A stretch of DNA of 64,000 nucleotides from Sphingobacterium siyangense (GTDB lineage: Bacteria > Bacteroidota > Bacteroidia > Sphingobacteriales > Sphingobacteriaceae), in assembly GCF_007830445.1 (NCBI RefSeq), contig NZ_VLKR01000026.1, forward strand, positions 1 to 64,000. The letters are read 5' to 3'. A model generated the notes under the pieces. The model was given only the letters and a program-made list of their open reading frames with translations, searched no databases and was not told the origin of the DNA. The translations under genes and the position numbers were made by a program. Numbering within the stretch: position 1 is the stretch's first letter; the number at the start of each line of letters is the position of its first letter. Shown here piece after piece: positions 43,057 through 51,588 of this stretch.

Positions 43057-43858
43057 TCTCCTCTTATCCGTTTTCCTCCTACTGACATTCCCCGGGCTGG
43101 CCGTAAAAGCACAGCTCAGGGATACCATGATCAATGTAGGGAACCATAGCCTTCAATTTACTTTAATGGAGGGGAAGGGTATCCCCATTGTCTTTGAATC
43201 TGGGGGTGGAAATGATGCTTCCGTTTGGAGAAAGTTATTGGAACCGCTATCGAGCAAATTGGGCGCACCTTTAATTACCTATGACAGGGCTGGCTTTGGG
43301 AAAAGTGAAATAGACACCGTTAACATTAGCTTGACAAATGAAGTAAAGGATCTTAAAAATGCCTTGCAGCAATTGGGCTATCGTGATCGGTACTTTTTTG
43401 TTGCCCATTCCTTCGGTGGTAACTATACGATGAAATTTATAACGACCAATCCCGGTCAGGTTGTTGGCACAGTAATGATCGATATTGTTTCCCCTTATTT
43501 CATGACCATGGAGCGATCCAAATCATTGAAGAGCGAATATGCCAGTGAACTTGATAACATCAAAAAAGAAAGCTTAGGGTTCTATCATCTCGTTTTAAAC
43601 TACGAAGCATCAACGGCTGTTTTACATGAGGTTGCAGGAAAAATCAATGTTCCTATGACTGTCATTGGCTCAGGAAAATCACCTTTTGAAGAACCCGATC
43701 GCAGTTTATTTATTGCTGCCCTTAAAAAATATGCAGATCAAAAAAACAATAGACGTTATCTTTTGGCTCAAAATGCGGAGCATCATGTCTTTTATGACGA
43801 ACCGGATCTGGTCATTGATGAAATCGTCAAACTATATCAAAAAACCGCATCCGAGTAA
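43037..43858 (+). CDS. exported alpha/beta-fold hydrolase
   Basis: 273 aa. Signal peptide (about 1-26, ending VKAQL), then an alpha/beta hydrolase core: FESGGGND (oxyanion region), TYDRAGFGKS, nucleophile Ser125 in VAHSFGGN, Asp in VMIDIVSP or later, and catalytic His in NAEHHVFYDEPD. Resembles non-haem peroxidase-type or esterase hydrolases. Its ATG lies 20 nt inside the end of the methyltransferase gene in another frame. Confidence 0.85.
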   Translation: MYGLKYNLLLSVFLLLTFPGLAVKAQLRDTMINVGNHSLQFTLMEGKGIPIVFESGGGNDASVWRKLLEPLSSKLGAPLITYDRAGFGKSEIDTVNISLTNEVKDLKNALQQLGYRDRYFFVAHSFGGNYTMKFITTNPGQVVGTVMIDIVSPYFMTMERSKSLKSEYASELDNIKKESLGFYHLVLNYEASTAVLHEVAGKINVPMTVIGSGKSPFEEPDRSLFIAALKKYADQKNNRRYLLAQNAEHHVFYDEPDLVIDEIVKLYQKTASE

Positions 43859-43931
43859 TCAAAAAGTCTATCCGTACAACCGATTTTATTTGTAGCTTAG
43901 CAAGGCTGTACAACACACAACAACTTATCTT

Positions 43932-44855
43932 ATGGATCATCAGGCCCAAAATGTCATCGATACACCGAGCAACAATACGGTGTTTATGGTATGGAATTTC
44001 CACGAAAATGTGGTCATTAAGGATGTCTTCCAACGCTTATGTGCATTGGTTGTCAATCTCAACAATTCGGCGCAGGTACGTTCAAACCTTGTAAAAGCAA
44101 GCGTGGTATTGGGCATAAGTCACCATGCCTGGAAAAAGCTTGAACTCAACGAACCTATGCCAAAGGAATTGGTTCCTTTCGAACCTATCATCGGTCAAAA
44201 ACATGTTGCTGTGGCTACCCCCGGAGATTTACATTTCCATATTCGCGCTTATGAAAAAAGCTATTGCATTGACATGGCCACCGAAATTGCAGCCTTATTA
44301 AGTCCCGTTGCCGATTGCAAGGAGGAAATTCATGGGTTCAGATATTGGGATGGCCGAAGTATCTTGGGTTTTGTCGACGGAACAGAAAATCCCCTTGGTG
44401 AGGATCGTGCTTTCTTTGGTATCGTTGGTGATGAGGATGTAGCCTATACGGGTGGAAGCTATTTATTTGTACAAAAATATATTCACGACATGAACGCCTG
44501 GCGTTCTTTACCCGTCGCTGAACAGGAGAAGGTCATCGGCAGAAGCAAAGCAAACGATATTGAGATGGGCGACGATGAAAAACCGACTAATTCACATTCG
44601 GCCCTAGCCAATGTCGGTGACGATTTGAAAATTGTTCGCGACAATATGCCTTTTGGGCAAATCGCAACAAATGAAATGGGAACCTACTTTATCGCTTACG
44701 CCAGCACATTCAGTACCGTACAATTGATGCTGAACAGAATGTTTATTGGTGAACCCGAGGGGAATTACGATAGAATACTGGACTTTAGTACGGCCCATAC
44801 CGGCTCCCTGTTCTTCTGTCCAACAATTAATATGCTGAAAGAATTTGCTGGTTAA
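43932..44855 (+). CDS. Dyp-type haem peroxidase
   Basis: 307 aa. Dye-decolourising peroxidase. The family motif GFVDGTENP (147-155) supplies the distal Asp149, proximal haem ligand His222 lies in EKPTNSHSALANV, and the C-terminal YASTFSTVQLMLNRMFIG holds the distal-side Arg. No signal peptide, so cytoplasmic; such YfeX-like forms may handle porphyrins, or be loaded into encapsulins, but I see neither a cargo peptide nor an encapsulin gene here. Stand-alone gene. Confidence 0.9.
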   Translation: MDHQAQNVIDTPSNNTVFMVWNFHENVVIKDVFQRLCALVVNLNNSAQVRSNLVKASVVLGISHHAWKKLELNEPMPKELVPFEPIIGQKHVAVATPGDLHFHIRAYEKSYCIDMATEIAALLSPVADCKEEIHGFRYWDGRSILGFVDGTENPLGEDRAFFGIVGDEDVAYTGGSYLFVQKYIHDMNAWRSLPVAEQEKVIGRSKANDIEMGDDEKPTNSHSALANVGDDLKIVRDNMPFGQIATNEMGTYFIAYASTFSTVQLMLNRMFIGEPEGNYDRILDFSTAHTGSLFFCPTINMLKEFAG

Positions 44856-44918
44856 AAGCTGTATACCCATTATCTCGGATCATTTCCAACAGGATTTCCC
44901 AACGTAGAGCACTGGGTC

Positions 44919-44950
44919 ATGGAATATGGTCCCAATGGAATATGGTCCCA
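44919..44950. repeat. exact 16-bp tandem duplication
   Basis: ATGGAATATGGTCCCA occurs at 44919-44934 and again at 44935-44950, head to tail with no spacer, in the leader of the DUF4180 gene. Confidence 0.9.
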
Positions 44951-44983
44951 CAAATTTATTTTTAACACTACACGACAAAAAAA

Positions 44984-45346
44984 ATGGAAATCACTATTAT
45001 TCAGCTAGGTGACGAAAACATTGCTGAAGTTAAAGGTTCAGGCGTCTTTATCCATAATCTCGATGATGGTCTACAGATTATGGTCGACTGTGGCGCGCAA
45101 GAAGCATACAAAGCAATTATTTATCAAGAGAACATCACAGACGATTTCTTCGAACTTAAAACAAAACTTGCCGGTGAAATTCTTCAAAAATATACGCAGT
45201 ATGGCTTTGACATTGCCATCGTTGGCGATTTCTCCAGATACAACAGCAAAAGTCTAAACGATTTTATCTACGAAAGCAATAAATCAAAGAAAATCAATTT
45301 TGTAGGTACGCGTGAAGAAGCGATAGCCAGATTTTCAAAACGTTAA
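44984..45346 (+). CDS. DUF4180 family protein
   Basis: 120 aa. Recognisable by the N-terminal half (VFIHNLDDGLQIMVDCGAQEA) and the ending FDIAIVGDFSRYNSKSLNDFIYESNKSKKINFV. Small alpha/beta protein, probably cytoplasmic, of unknown function. Three nt before the following GNAT gene, so co-transcribed with it. Confidence 0.85.
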   Translation: MEITIIQLGDENIAEVKGSGVFIHNLDDGLQIMVDCGAQEAYKAIIYQENITDDFFELKTKLAGEILQKYTQYGFDIAIVGDFSRYNSKSLNDFIYESNKSKKINFVGTREEAIARFSKR

Positions 45347-45349
45347 ACC

Positions 45350-45889
45350 ATGCACATTGAATCAGAAAGATTAGCGATTCGGCCTATTATGGCGGAGGAC
45401 AGTCAGGCCGTATTCGGTTACCGTTCGGATAAAGAAACCAATAGATACCAGGGCTGGATTCCAGACTCTTTGGCAGAAGTCGATGCATTTATAGCTAAAA
45501 ATCCGGGCACATTCAATCTTCCAGAGTCCTGGTTTCAGCTCGTTATGACCGACAAAATAGCAAACGCAGTAATCGGCGATATTGGCGTTCACTTTTTTGG
45601 TACTGAACACCTGCAGGTGGAATTGGGCTGTACCATAAAAAAAGAATTCCAGCAACAGGGTTATGCCAAAGAAGGACTGAAAACAGTTATAGAGGCCCTG
45701 TTCCGTCAGTATCATAAACATCGGATCATGGCCTCGGTAGCTCCGGAAAACAAGGCATCCATGCAGCTTTTCACAAGTTTGGGATTCCGAAAGGAAGCTC
45801 ATTTTGTAAAAAGCTATTTCCATAACGGTCAATGGGAAGATGACGTGGTCTTTGCAATCCTTGCCGAAGAATGGGATTCAACACAATAA
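45350..45889 (+). CDS. GNAT acetyltransferase, RimJ/RimL type
   Basis: 179 aa. IESERLAIRPIMAEDSQAVFGYRSD at the start, VELGCTIKKEFQQQGYAKEGLKTVIEALF (acetyl-CoA loop, about 84-112) and MASVAPENKASMQLFTSLGFRKEAHF identify a RimJ/RimL-like acetyltransferase. The partner DUF4180 gene precedes it. Its last codons and stop lie inside a hairpin shared with the convergent VOC gene. Confidence 0.88.
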   Translation: MHIESERLAIRPIMAEDSQAVFGYRSDKETNRYQGWIPDSLAEVDAFIAKNPGTFNLPESWFQLVMTDKIANAVIGDIGVHFFGTEHLQVELGCTIKKEFQQQGYAKEGLKTVIEALFRQYHKHRIMASVAPENKASMQLFTSLGFRKEAHFVKSYFHNGQWEDDVVFAILAEEWDSTQ

Positions 45890-45914
45890 GTCGTCTCTTC
45901 GCGACTTATTGTGT
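45881..45914. terminator. hairpin containing the stop codons of both convergent genes
   Basis: Arms 45881-45893 and 45902-45914 are perfectly complementary (ACACAATAAGTCG with CGACTTATTGTGT), 8-nt loop. The left arm holds the GNAT stop (45887-45889), the right arm the VOC stop (45906-45908), so both proteins end in Thr-Gln. Confidence 0.8.
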
Positions 45915-46358
45915 CGTACGATTGATCCAATCGGCATAAGACAGCACGCCCAGTTCGGGCCTGCCCTCCCCTTCCAAAACTGCGATAAACTCCAATTGGT
46001 TGCCATCCGGATCATTAAAGTAAATGGCCAATGCCGGCATCCATGCAAAGACCATCGGTGCTTCGATCCCATCCTTTAAAAAATTATAAGGTGTCAGGTC
46101 ACGTGTTTTCAGATAGTCCACGGCATAGTTCAAGATATCCTCTTTATCCGCTCTAAAAGCAAAATGTCTCGGTTGAAAGTTTGTTTCTTCCTGCCACAGG
46201 CCCAACATATAGTCTTTGCCGGTTCCAATCCATAAAAAAACAATAGGACGTGTCGGATCGCGATGTGCCACACGTAATCCCAATACCTCCGTATAAAATG
46301 CGACCGATTTAGCTAAATCACGCACCTGAATATGCGTTTCGTATAAACCTTGTATCAT
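45906..46358 (-). CDS. VOC-family protein (glyoxalase-like)
   Basis: 150 aa. LYETHIQVRDLAKSVAFYTEVLGLRVAHRD at the start, HFAFRADKEDI in the middle and FNDPDGNQLEFIAVL at the end supply the usual His, His and Glu metal ligands, so an active metalloenzyme is likely. Typical of glyoxalase/bleomycin-resistance proteins; substrate unknown. Nineteen nt after the GNAT gene at 46378-46830 on the same strand. Confidence 0.87.
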   Translation of the reverse strand: MIQGLYETHIQVRDLAKSVAFYTEVLGLRVAHRDPTRPIVFLWIGTGKDYMLGLWQEETNFQPRHFAFRADKEDILNYAVDYLKTRDLTPYNFLKDGIEAPMVFAWMPALAIYFNDPDGNQLEFIAVLEGEGRPELGVLSYADWINRTTQ

Positions 46359-46377
46359 AAGTTATTTCATTTTAAAA

Positions 46378-46830
46378 TTATTTCAATCCATTGATAGCGC
46401 GCTCGTGATGTAAATGCAAGATCGGATAGGATTTGCCCATACCATCTACAGCTGAGCGTCCGATAAGCTGATATCCTTTTTTCAGATAAAAATCAACAGC
46501 CTGCTGATTTTGCTCATTGACATCAACTTTATACACCTGGAGCTTATCCAGCACATACTGTAGTGCCACAGTCCCAATACCTTTTCCCCTGTAGGCTGAA
46601 TCCACAAATAACATTTCTAGATTATCATCGGAGACAGCGAAAAAAGCAGTAGGCTGTCCCTCATCATCGATGACATATACCTTTAATTGTGGTAAATACT
46701 CGGTTGGGATCAGTCTCTTATATAACTGAAGATCCTCCTCTTTCAAAAAATCATGTGTTGCCCGAACCGAATTTTCCCAAATGCGCAGGATTGCCGCATA
46801 GTCGGCTCCACTTGCCGCTCTTATTTCCAT
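46378..46830 (-). CDS. GNAT acetyltransferase
   Basis: 150 aa. IRAASGADYAAILRIWENSVRATHDFLKEED is a typical start for this group; LFVDSAYRGKGIGTVALQYVL (about 74-94) is the acetyl-CoA loop with the Q/RxxGxG-type motif, followed by VNEQNQQAVDFYLKKGYQ. Probably acetylates an amine or small molecule; substrate unknown. First gene of an operon with the VOC protein downstream. Confidence 0.88.
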   Translation of the reverse strand: MEIRAASGADYAAILRIWENSVRATHDFLKEEDLQLYKRLIPTEYLPQLKVYVIDDEGQPTAFFAVSDDNLEMLFVDSAYRGKGIGTVALQYVLDKLQVYKVDVNEQNQQAVDFYLKKGYQLIGRSAVDGMGKSYPILHLHHERAINGLK

Positions 46831-47000
46831 AACGATTATCTCCCTCTAAAAATTCTTATTTACACCGTATCGCTACGGAATAGCATTCTTATAAAAGCTT
46901 CCCTTCCGCTTTACAGAAAGGCAATGTAAGTTAAATTGGAGAACTAAAATCATGAAAAAGTTAAATAAGACAGAAAGATGATGATTTAGGTTCCGATAAT

Positions 47001-47030
47001 TTGATTTCAGAGAAAACAACCTTATCTTGT
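47001..47030 (+). promoter_or_regulatory. Bacteroidota-type promoter of the GNAT gene
   Basis: TTG at 47001-47003, exactly 19 nt, then TATCTTGT at 47023-47030, a good but not perfect match to TAnnTTTG. It ends 17 nt before the start codon at 47048. Confidence 0.55.
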
Positions 47031-47047
47031 AAATAAACACATTAGCC

Positions 47048-47548
47048 ATGTACAATACACTTCTATTCAAAAAATATCTTCCGGAAGATTTTGACGCTTT
47101 CCACGACTTGGTTAAAGCGGATGATGTCATGAAATACATTACCGGCAAAGGATTGTCCGAAGAGCAGGCCCGGAAAAAGTTCGATTCGATTCTAGAAATC
47201 AACCAGGATCCTGATTTAGGCTATTTTAAAGTAATCGAAGCGGATACGCTAAAGCTTTTAGGCGACTGTAAGCTTGTTAACTACAAAAAAGATCCAAGTG
47301 TATTCGAAATTGGTTATTTGCTCCGCAAAGAACATTGGGGAAAGGGGCTGGGAACACAGATTTGCGAGTCGATGCTAGCCCTTGCCACAACATTAAATCC
47401 AGGTAAAGATGTGATTGGTATTATTGATCCCGATAACACCGCATCGAGACGACTACTGAATAAATTCGGATTCAAAAGTTTCTTCGTGGGGATAGAAGAC
47501 GATATTGCCACAGAAAAGCTGATGCTCAAACGGACAGCATCCGAATAA
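47048..47548 (+). CDS. GNAT acetyltransferase, RimJ/RimL type
   Basis: 166 aa. MYNTLLFKKYLPEDFDAFHDLVKAD at the start, FEIGYLLRKEHWGKGLGTQICESMLALA (acetyl-CoA loop, about 90-117) and IIDPDNTASRRLLNKFGFKSFF. Acetyltransferase of unknown substrate. Stand-alone, with its own promoter, just upstream of the AraC gene. Confidence 0.87.
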   Translation: MYNTLLFKKYLPEDFDAFHDLVKADDVMKYITGKGLSEEQARKKFDSILEINQDPDLGYFKVIEADTLKLLGDCKLVNYKKDPSVFEIGYLLRKEHWGKGLGTQICESMLALATTLNPGKDVIGIIDPDNTASRRLLNKFGFKSFFVGIEDDIATEKLMLKRTASE

Positions 47549-47588
47549 ACAAAGCCCATTCGAATATTTAAAACAATAGGAACTGTAT

Positions 47589-48509
47589 ATGCCCAAGCCG
47601 AACAAAAAGTCAATGAAGTTTAAGGTAAAAACAACTTATAATACACACGAAAGTCTTCAAGATACCTTATCATTCTTTGGCGTAAATTGCCACCGCCCCT
47701 ATTATATTTCTTCTGGAAATCCGATTTTTGAATACCCAAGCAATGCTTTTCGTATTGATTATTATGCCATCTGTATCTGCACGGCAGGCGATATAAATAT
47801 TCAGGTAGACAATCAGGAATACCATATCTCGACAAATCATATCCTCATATCCGCCCCAACAACAATTATCCGTTTTTCGCAGGTCAGCCCCGACTTTAGA
47901 ATGAAGCTGCTCTTTTTTGACAAAGCATTCCTGCTTAAACATATTGTCAATCCATTCTTTATCGAACAACTGGGGCTTTTCAAAAATTCGACCTTTACCA
48001 TTGTCAGCTCCCAAGACAAACAAATTGACAAGTTGTTAAAATTAATAGACTACCTCAAAGAAGTTACCTTAAGAACAACGCATTTTACAGCAGATATCAT
48101 CCGCACGATCATCTTTAATCTCCTGTTAGAGATCGCAGACGAATTGGCCTCTAAAGACCATAATACAACGGAAAGTGTACAAGAGACCAACAACCTGTTC
48201 TATAAGTTTACAGACCTGGTTCAGCGACATAGCAATCAATACAAAGAAGTACAATATTACGCCGACCAGTTATTTATTTCAAACAAATACCTCATTCAGA
48301 TTGTTAAAAGAGCATCAGGTAAAACACCACATGAAATTATTGATGAGCGTGTGCTTAAAGAAGCCTATGTGCTGCTCGGGAATCCCGAAAAGACTATCTC
48401 AGAAATTTCTTATGAAATCGGATTTAATTCCATCTCAGCATTTGGTCGTTTTTTCAAAAAATACTCCACCTTATCGCCATCAGAGTACCGAAAGCGACAA
48501 AATATGTAG
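47589..48509 (+). CDS. AraC-family transcriptional regulator
   Basis: 306 aa. N-terminal cupin-like ligand domain (about 20-160; YHISTNHILISAPTTIIRFSQV) and a C-terminal pair of helix-turn-helix motifs (about 205-303), with YADQLFISNKYLIQIVKRASGKTPHEIIDERVLKEA and ISEISYEIGFNSISAFGRFFKKYSTLSPSEYRKRQ. It lies 96 nt upstream of the oleate hydratase gene in the same orientation and is the natural candidate to control it, for example in response to fatty acids; that is inference. Confidence 0.9.
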   Translation: MPKPNKKSMKFKVKTTYNTHESLQDTLSFFGVNCHRPYYISSGNPIFEYPSNAFRIDYYAICICTAGDINIQVDNQEYHISTNHILISAPTTIIRFSQVSPDFRMKLLFFDKAFLLKHIVNPFFIEQLGLFKNSTFTIVSSQDKQIDKLLKLIDYLKEVTLRTTHFTADIIRTIIFNLLLEIADELASKDHNTTESVQETNNLFYKFTDLVQRHSNQYKEVQYYADQLFISNKYLIQIVKRASGKTPHEIIDERVLKEAYVLLGNPEKTISEISYEIGFNSISAFGRFFKKYSTLSPSEYRKRQNM

Positions 48510-48605
48510 ATAGAGGAAATTCGGTAGAACAATAGCGAATTTGAGGGCACAAATGATTAAGGTGATCTTAGTAACTTTACTCAAGAATTAAAAAACATAA
48601 GAATC

Positions 48606-50546
48606 ATGAAAGAAATCACCTCAAAATTCGACAAAGTATTAAATGCATCTGCTGAATATGGAAATGTAAATCATGAACCTGATTCAAGCAAAGAACAACA
48701 ACGTAACACACCGAAAAAATCGATGCCCTTTTCTGATCAGATCGGAAATTATCAACGCAATAAAGGTATTCCACCAAAATCATATAAAGACAGTAAAATC
48801 TTCATCGTCGGAAGCGGTATAGCAGGGATGTCTGCAGCCTACTATTTTATCCGTGATGGTCATGTTCCTGCTGAAAACATCACATTCCTTGAACAGCTCC
48901 ATGTGGAAGGCGGCTCGTTAGATGGCGCCGGTAATGCAACCGACGGCTATGTCATCCGCGGTGGTAGGGAAATGGATATGACCTACGAAAATCTTTGGGA
49001 TATGTTTCAGGACATTCCTGCATTGGAAATGCCTGCCCCTTACAGTGTTCTGGACGAGTACCGTTTGATCAATGACAACGACTCCAACTACTCCAAAGCA
49101 AGGCTTATTCATAAACTTGGTGAGATAAAAGACTTCAGCAAGTTTGGATTGGGCAAAATGGATCAGCTGGCCATCATTCGATTGCTCCTCAAAAATAAAG
49201 AAGATCTAGATGACTTAACCATCGAAGACTACTTCAGCGAGTCATTTTTATCCAGTAATTTCTGGACCTTCTGGCGTACCATGTTCGCTTTCGAAAACTG
49301 GCATAGTTTACTTGAGCTGAAATTGTACATGCACCGCTTTTTACATGCGATAGACGGATTGAATGATCTTTCATCACTCGTATTCCCGAAATACAATCAA
49401 TACGACACCTTTGTGACCCCTTTGCGTAAAGTACTTCAAAGCAAAGGTGTAAACATCCGATTCAATGTATTGGTCAAAGACCTGGATATCCAAAGCAATA
49501 CCGATGGAAAAGTTGTGGAGGCCCTAATTACAGAACAAGATGGCAAAGAAGTAAAAATTCCAATCGGAAAAGACGACTTCGTCATTGTGACAACTGGATC
49601 AATGACAGAAGATACCTTCTACGGGGACAACAAAAATGCACCGATCATCGGTATCGACAACAGCAGCAGCGGTCAGAGTGCAGGCTGGAAACTCTGGAAA
49701 AATCTTGCTGCCAAATCGACCATCTTTGGTAAACCCGAAAAGTTCTGCAGCAACATCGAAAAATCAGCATGGGAGTCTGCGACCCTGACATGTAAACCTT
49801 CGGCTTTAGTCGAAAAATTAAAAGAATATTCCGTCAACGACCCTTATTCCGGCAAAACTGTTACTGGCGGTATTATTACCATTACCGATTCTGATTGGCT
49901 GATGAGTTTCACCTGTAATAGACAGCCACATTTCCCTGGCCAACCGGATGATGTTCTTGTCTTATGGGTATATGCCTTATTTATGGATAAAGAAGGAAAT
50001 TACATCAAAAAGCCAATGCCACAATGTACGGGAGATGAAATTCTAGCCGAACTATGTCACCATTTGGGCATTATTGATCAACTGGACGATGTTATCAAAA
50101 ATACGATTGTACGTACGACATTCATGCCTTACATCACCTCGATGTTTATGCCAAGAGCAAAAGGCGACCGTCCGAGAGTCGTACCTGAAGGATGTAAAAA
50201 CCTGGGCTTGATCGGTCAGTTTGTCGAAACCAACAATGACGTTGTCTTTACCATGGAAAGCTCGGTACGTACCGCACGTATTGCGGTATATGAACTGCTG
50301 AACTTAAACAAGCAGGTTCCGGATATCAATCCCCTACAATATGACATCCGCCATCTTTTGAAAGCAGCCAAAACATTAAATGATGACAAACCATTTGTGG
50401 GCGAAGGCTTACTGCGTAAAATTCTAAAAGGCACTTATTTTGAACATATCCTGCCTATCGGTTCTGAAGAACAAGAAGAACATGAATCTTTCTTGACAGA
50501 GCAGATCACCAAATTCAAAGATTGGTTAAAAGGAATTAAAGGATAA
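48606..50546 (+). CDS. ohyA: oleate hydratase (FAD-dependent fatty acid hydratase)
   Basis: 646 aa, full length for this family (once called 67-kDa myosin-cross-reactive antigen). Adds water to the cis-9 double bond of unsaturated fatty acids, giving 10-hydroxy acids, often as a defence against antimicrobial free fatty acids. FAD motif [22 protein letters not shown] (about 61-82), the signature [32 protein letters not shown], and [12 protein letters not shown] near the substrate pocket. The C-terminal tail [12 protein letters not shown] ends the membrane-binding region. A strong terminator follows. Confidence 0.94.
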   Translation: MKEITSKFDKVLNASAEYGNVNHEPDSSKEQQRNTPKKSMPFSDQIGNYQRNKGIPPKSYKDSKIFIVGSGIAGMSAAYYFIRDGHVPAENITFLEQLHVEGGSLDGAGNATDGYVIRGGREMDMTYENLWDMFQDIPALEMPAPYSVLDEYRLINDNDSNYSKARLIHKLGEIKDFSKFGLGKMDQLAIIRLLLKNKEDLDDLTIEDYFSESFLSSNFWTFWRTMFAFENWHSLLELKLYMHRFLHAIDGLNDLSSLVFPKYNQYDTFVTPLRKVLQSKGVNIRFNVLVKDLDIQSNTDGKVVEALITEQDGKEVKIPIGKDDFVIVTTGSMTEDTFYGDNKNAPIIGIDNSSSGQSAGWKLWKNLAAKSTIFGKPEKFCSNIEKSAWESATLTCKPSALVEKLKEYSVNDPYSGKTVTGGIITITDSDWLMSFTCNRQPHFPGQPDDVLVLWVYALFMDKEGNYIKKPMPQCTGDEILAELCHHLGIIDQLDDVIKNTIVRTTFMPYITSMFMPRAKGDRPRVVPEGCKNLGLIGQFVETNNDVVFTMESSVRTARIAVYELLNLNKQVPDINPLQYDIRHLLKAAKTLNDDKPFVGEGLLRKILKGTYFEHILPIGSEEQEEHESFLTEQITKFKDWLKGIKG

Positions 50547-50553
50547 GGATCAC

Positions 50554-50586
50554 AACCTGCGCCATGGTTCCGTGGCGCAGGTTTTT
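50554..50586 (+). terminator. intrinsic terminator after oleate hydratase
   Basis: Arms AACCTGCGCCA (50554-50564) and TGGCGCAGGTT (50573-50583), perfect, 8-nt loop, followed by T5. It separates the hydratase from the dehydrogenase gene beginning at 50611. Confidence 0.88.
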
Positions 50587-50610
50587 ACGAATTGAAAAAA
50601 CAATAACATC

Positions 50611-51507
50611 ATGGACTTTAAAAATATAACGATAGCTGGCAGCGGGGTTTTAGGCTATCAAATCGCTTTCCAAACAGCATTTCATGGCTATCATGTCACT
50701 GTATACGACATCAATGACGATGTACTTAAAAAAGCTGCAGCAAAATTTGATATTTTGGCGCAGGCATTCGAGAAAGATCTTCATGCGAGTAAAGAACAAC
50801 TGGCTTCAACCTTTGATAGGCTCAGTTATAGTTCAGATCTTGCCGCGGCGGTAGCAAAAGCAGATCTTCTTATCGAAGCCGTTCCCGAAAACCCAGCCAT
50901 TAAAATTGGTTTTTATCAGGAATTAGCGAAAGTGGCACCGGAGAAAACCATTTTTGCCACAAACTCCTCAACCTTGCTGCCAAGTCAATTTGCTCAAGAA
51001 ACCGGCCGTCCCGAGAAGTTCCTTGCGCTACATTTTGCCAATGAAATCTGGAAGCACAATACAGCAGAAATTATGGGCCATCCGGGTACAGATAAAACGG
51101 TATTTGAGCAGGTTGTAAACTTTGCAAAATCCATTGGCATGGTTGCCCTACCACTGCTTAAGGAGCAACCTGGCTATATTGTAAACTCCTTACTTGTCCC
51201 ATTACTTTCGGCGGCAACGGATCTTTTGGTCAACGAAGTGGCGGATGCCCAAACGATCGACAAAACCTGGATGGTTGCCACTGGAGCGCCAACAGGCCCC
51301 TTCGGCATACTCGATATCGTTGGCATCACAACAGCCTATAATATCAACAAAATGAGCGCCGAAGCAACAAATGACCCCTTAAAGATCAAAACAGTAGCCT
51401 ATCTCAAGGAGCATTTTATAGACAAAAACAAATTGGGCGTCGCTACTGGGGAAGGGTTCTATACCTATCCCAATCCGGCCTATCAATCGCCCGACTTTTT
51501 AAAATAG
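50611..51507 (+). CDS. 3-hydroxyacyl-CoA dehydrogenase family protein
   Basis: 298 aa. NAD-binding Rossmann domain with ITIAGSGVLGYQIAFQTAFHGYHVTVYDIND (about 5-35), LLIEAVPENPAIKIGFYQEL, TNSSTLLPSQFA and the catalytic region LALHFANEIWKHNTAEIM; the canonical HFFNP becomes HFANE, so it is a divergent member. The C-terminal domain (about 185-298) holds QPGYIVNSLLVPLL and GAPTGPFGILDIVG. Position next to oleate hydratase suggests it oxidises hydroxy-fatty-acyl-CoA made from the hydratase product, which is inference. Confidence 0.87.
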   Translation: MDFKNITIAGSGVLGYQIAFQTAFHGYHVTVYDINDDVLKKAAAKFDILAQAFEKDLHASKEQLASTFDRLSYSSDLAAAVAKADLLIEAVPENPAIKIGFYQELAKVAPEKTIFATNSSTLLPSQFAQETGRPEKFLALHFANEIWKHNTAEIMGHPGTDKTVFEQVVNFAKSIGMVALPLLKEQPGYIVNSLLVPLLSAATDLLVNEVADAQTIDKTWMVATGAPTGPFGILDIVGITTAYNINKMSAEATNDPLKIKTVAYLKEHFIDKNKLGVATGEGFYTYPNPAYQSPDFLK

Positions 51508-51514
51508 GTCTCTT

Positions 51515-51564
51515 CAGAAACAATAAATCGTCGCAGGTGGAGCTGTGACGATTTATTGTTTCTG
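51515..51564. terminator. 18-bp perfect stem terminator between convergent genes
   Basis: Arms 51515-51532 and 51547-51564 are exact complements, 14-nt loop. It starts 8 nt past the dehydrogenase stop and ends 25 nt before the stop of the minus-strand serine hydrolase, serving both. Confidence 0.85.
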
Positions 51565-51588
51565 CTTATTTCAATCCGCTCCCCTCTT

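Noticed and set aside
43932-44855. Encapsulin cargo (Dyp peroxidase)
   Set aside because: The Dyp protein ends at LKEFAG without a recognisable cargo-loading peptide, and no encapsulin gene is adjacent.
46952-46981. ATG frame starting MKKLNKTE, resembling a bacteriocin-type leader peptide, after a GGAG
   Set aside because: It ends after nine codons with TGA TGA; no core peptide, transporter or processing gene is nearby.
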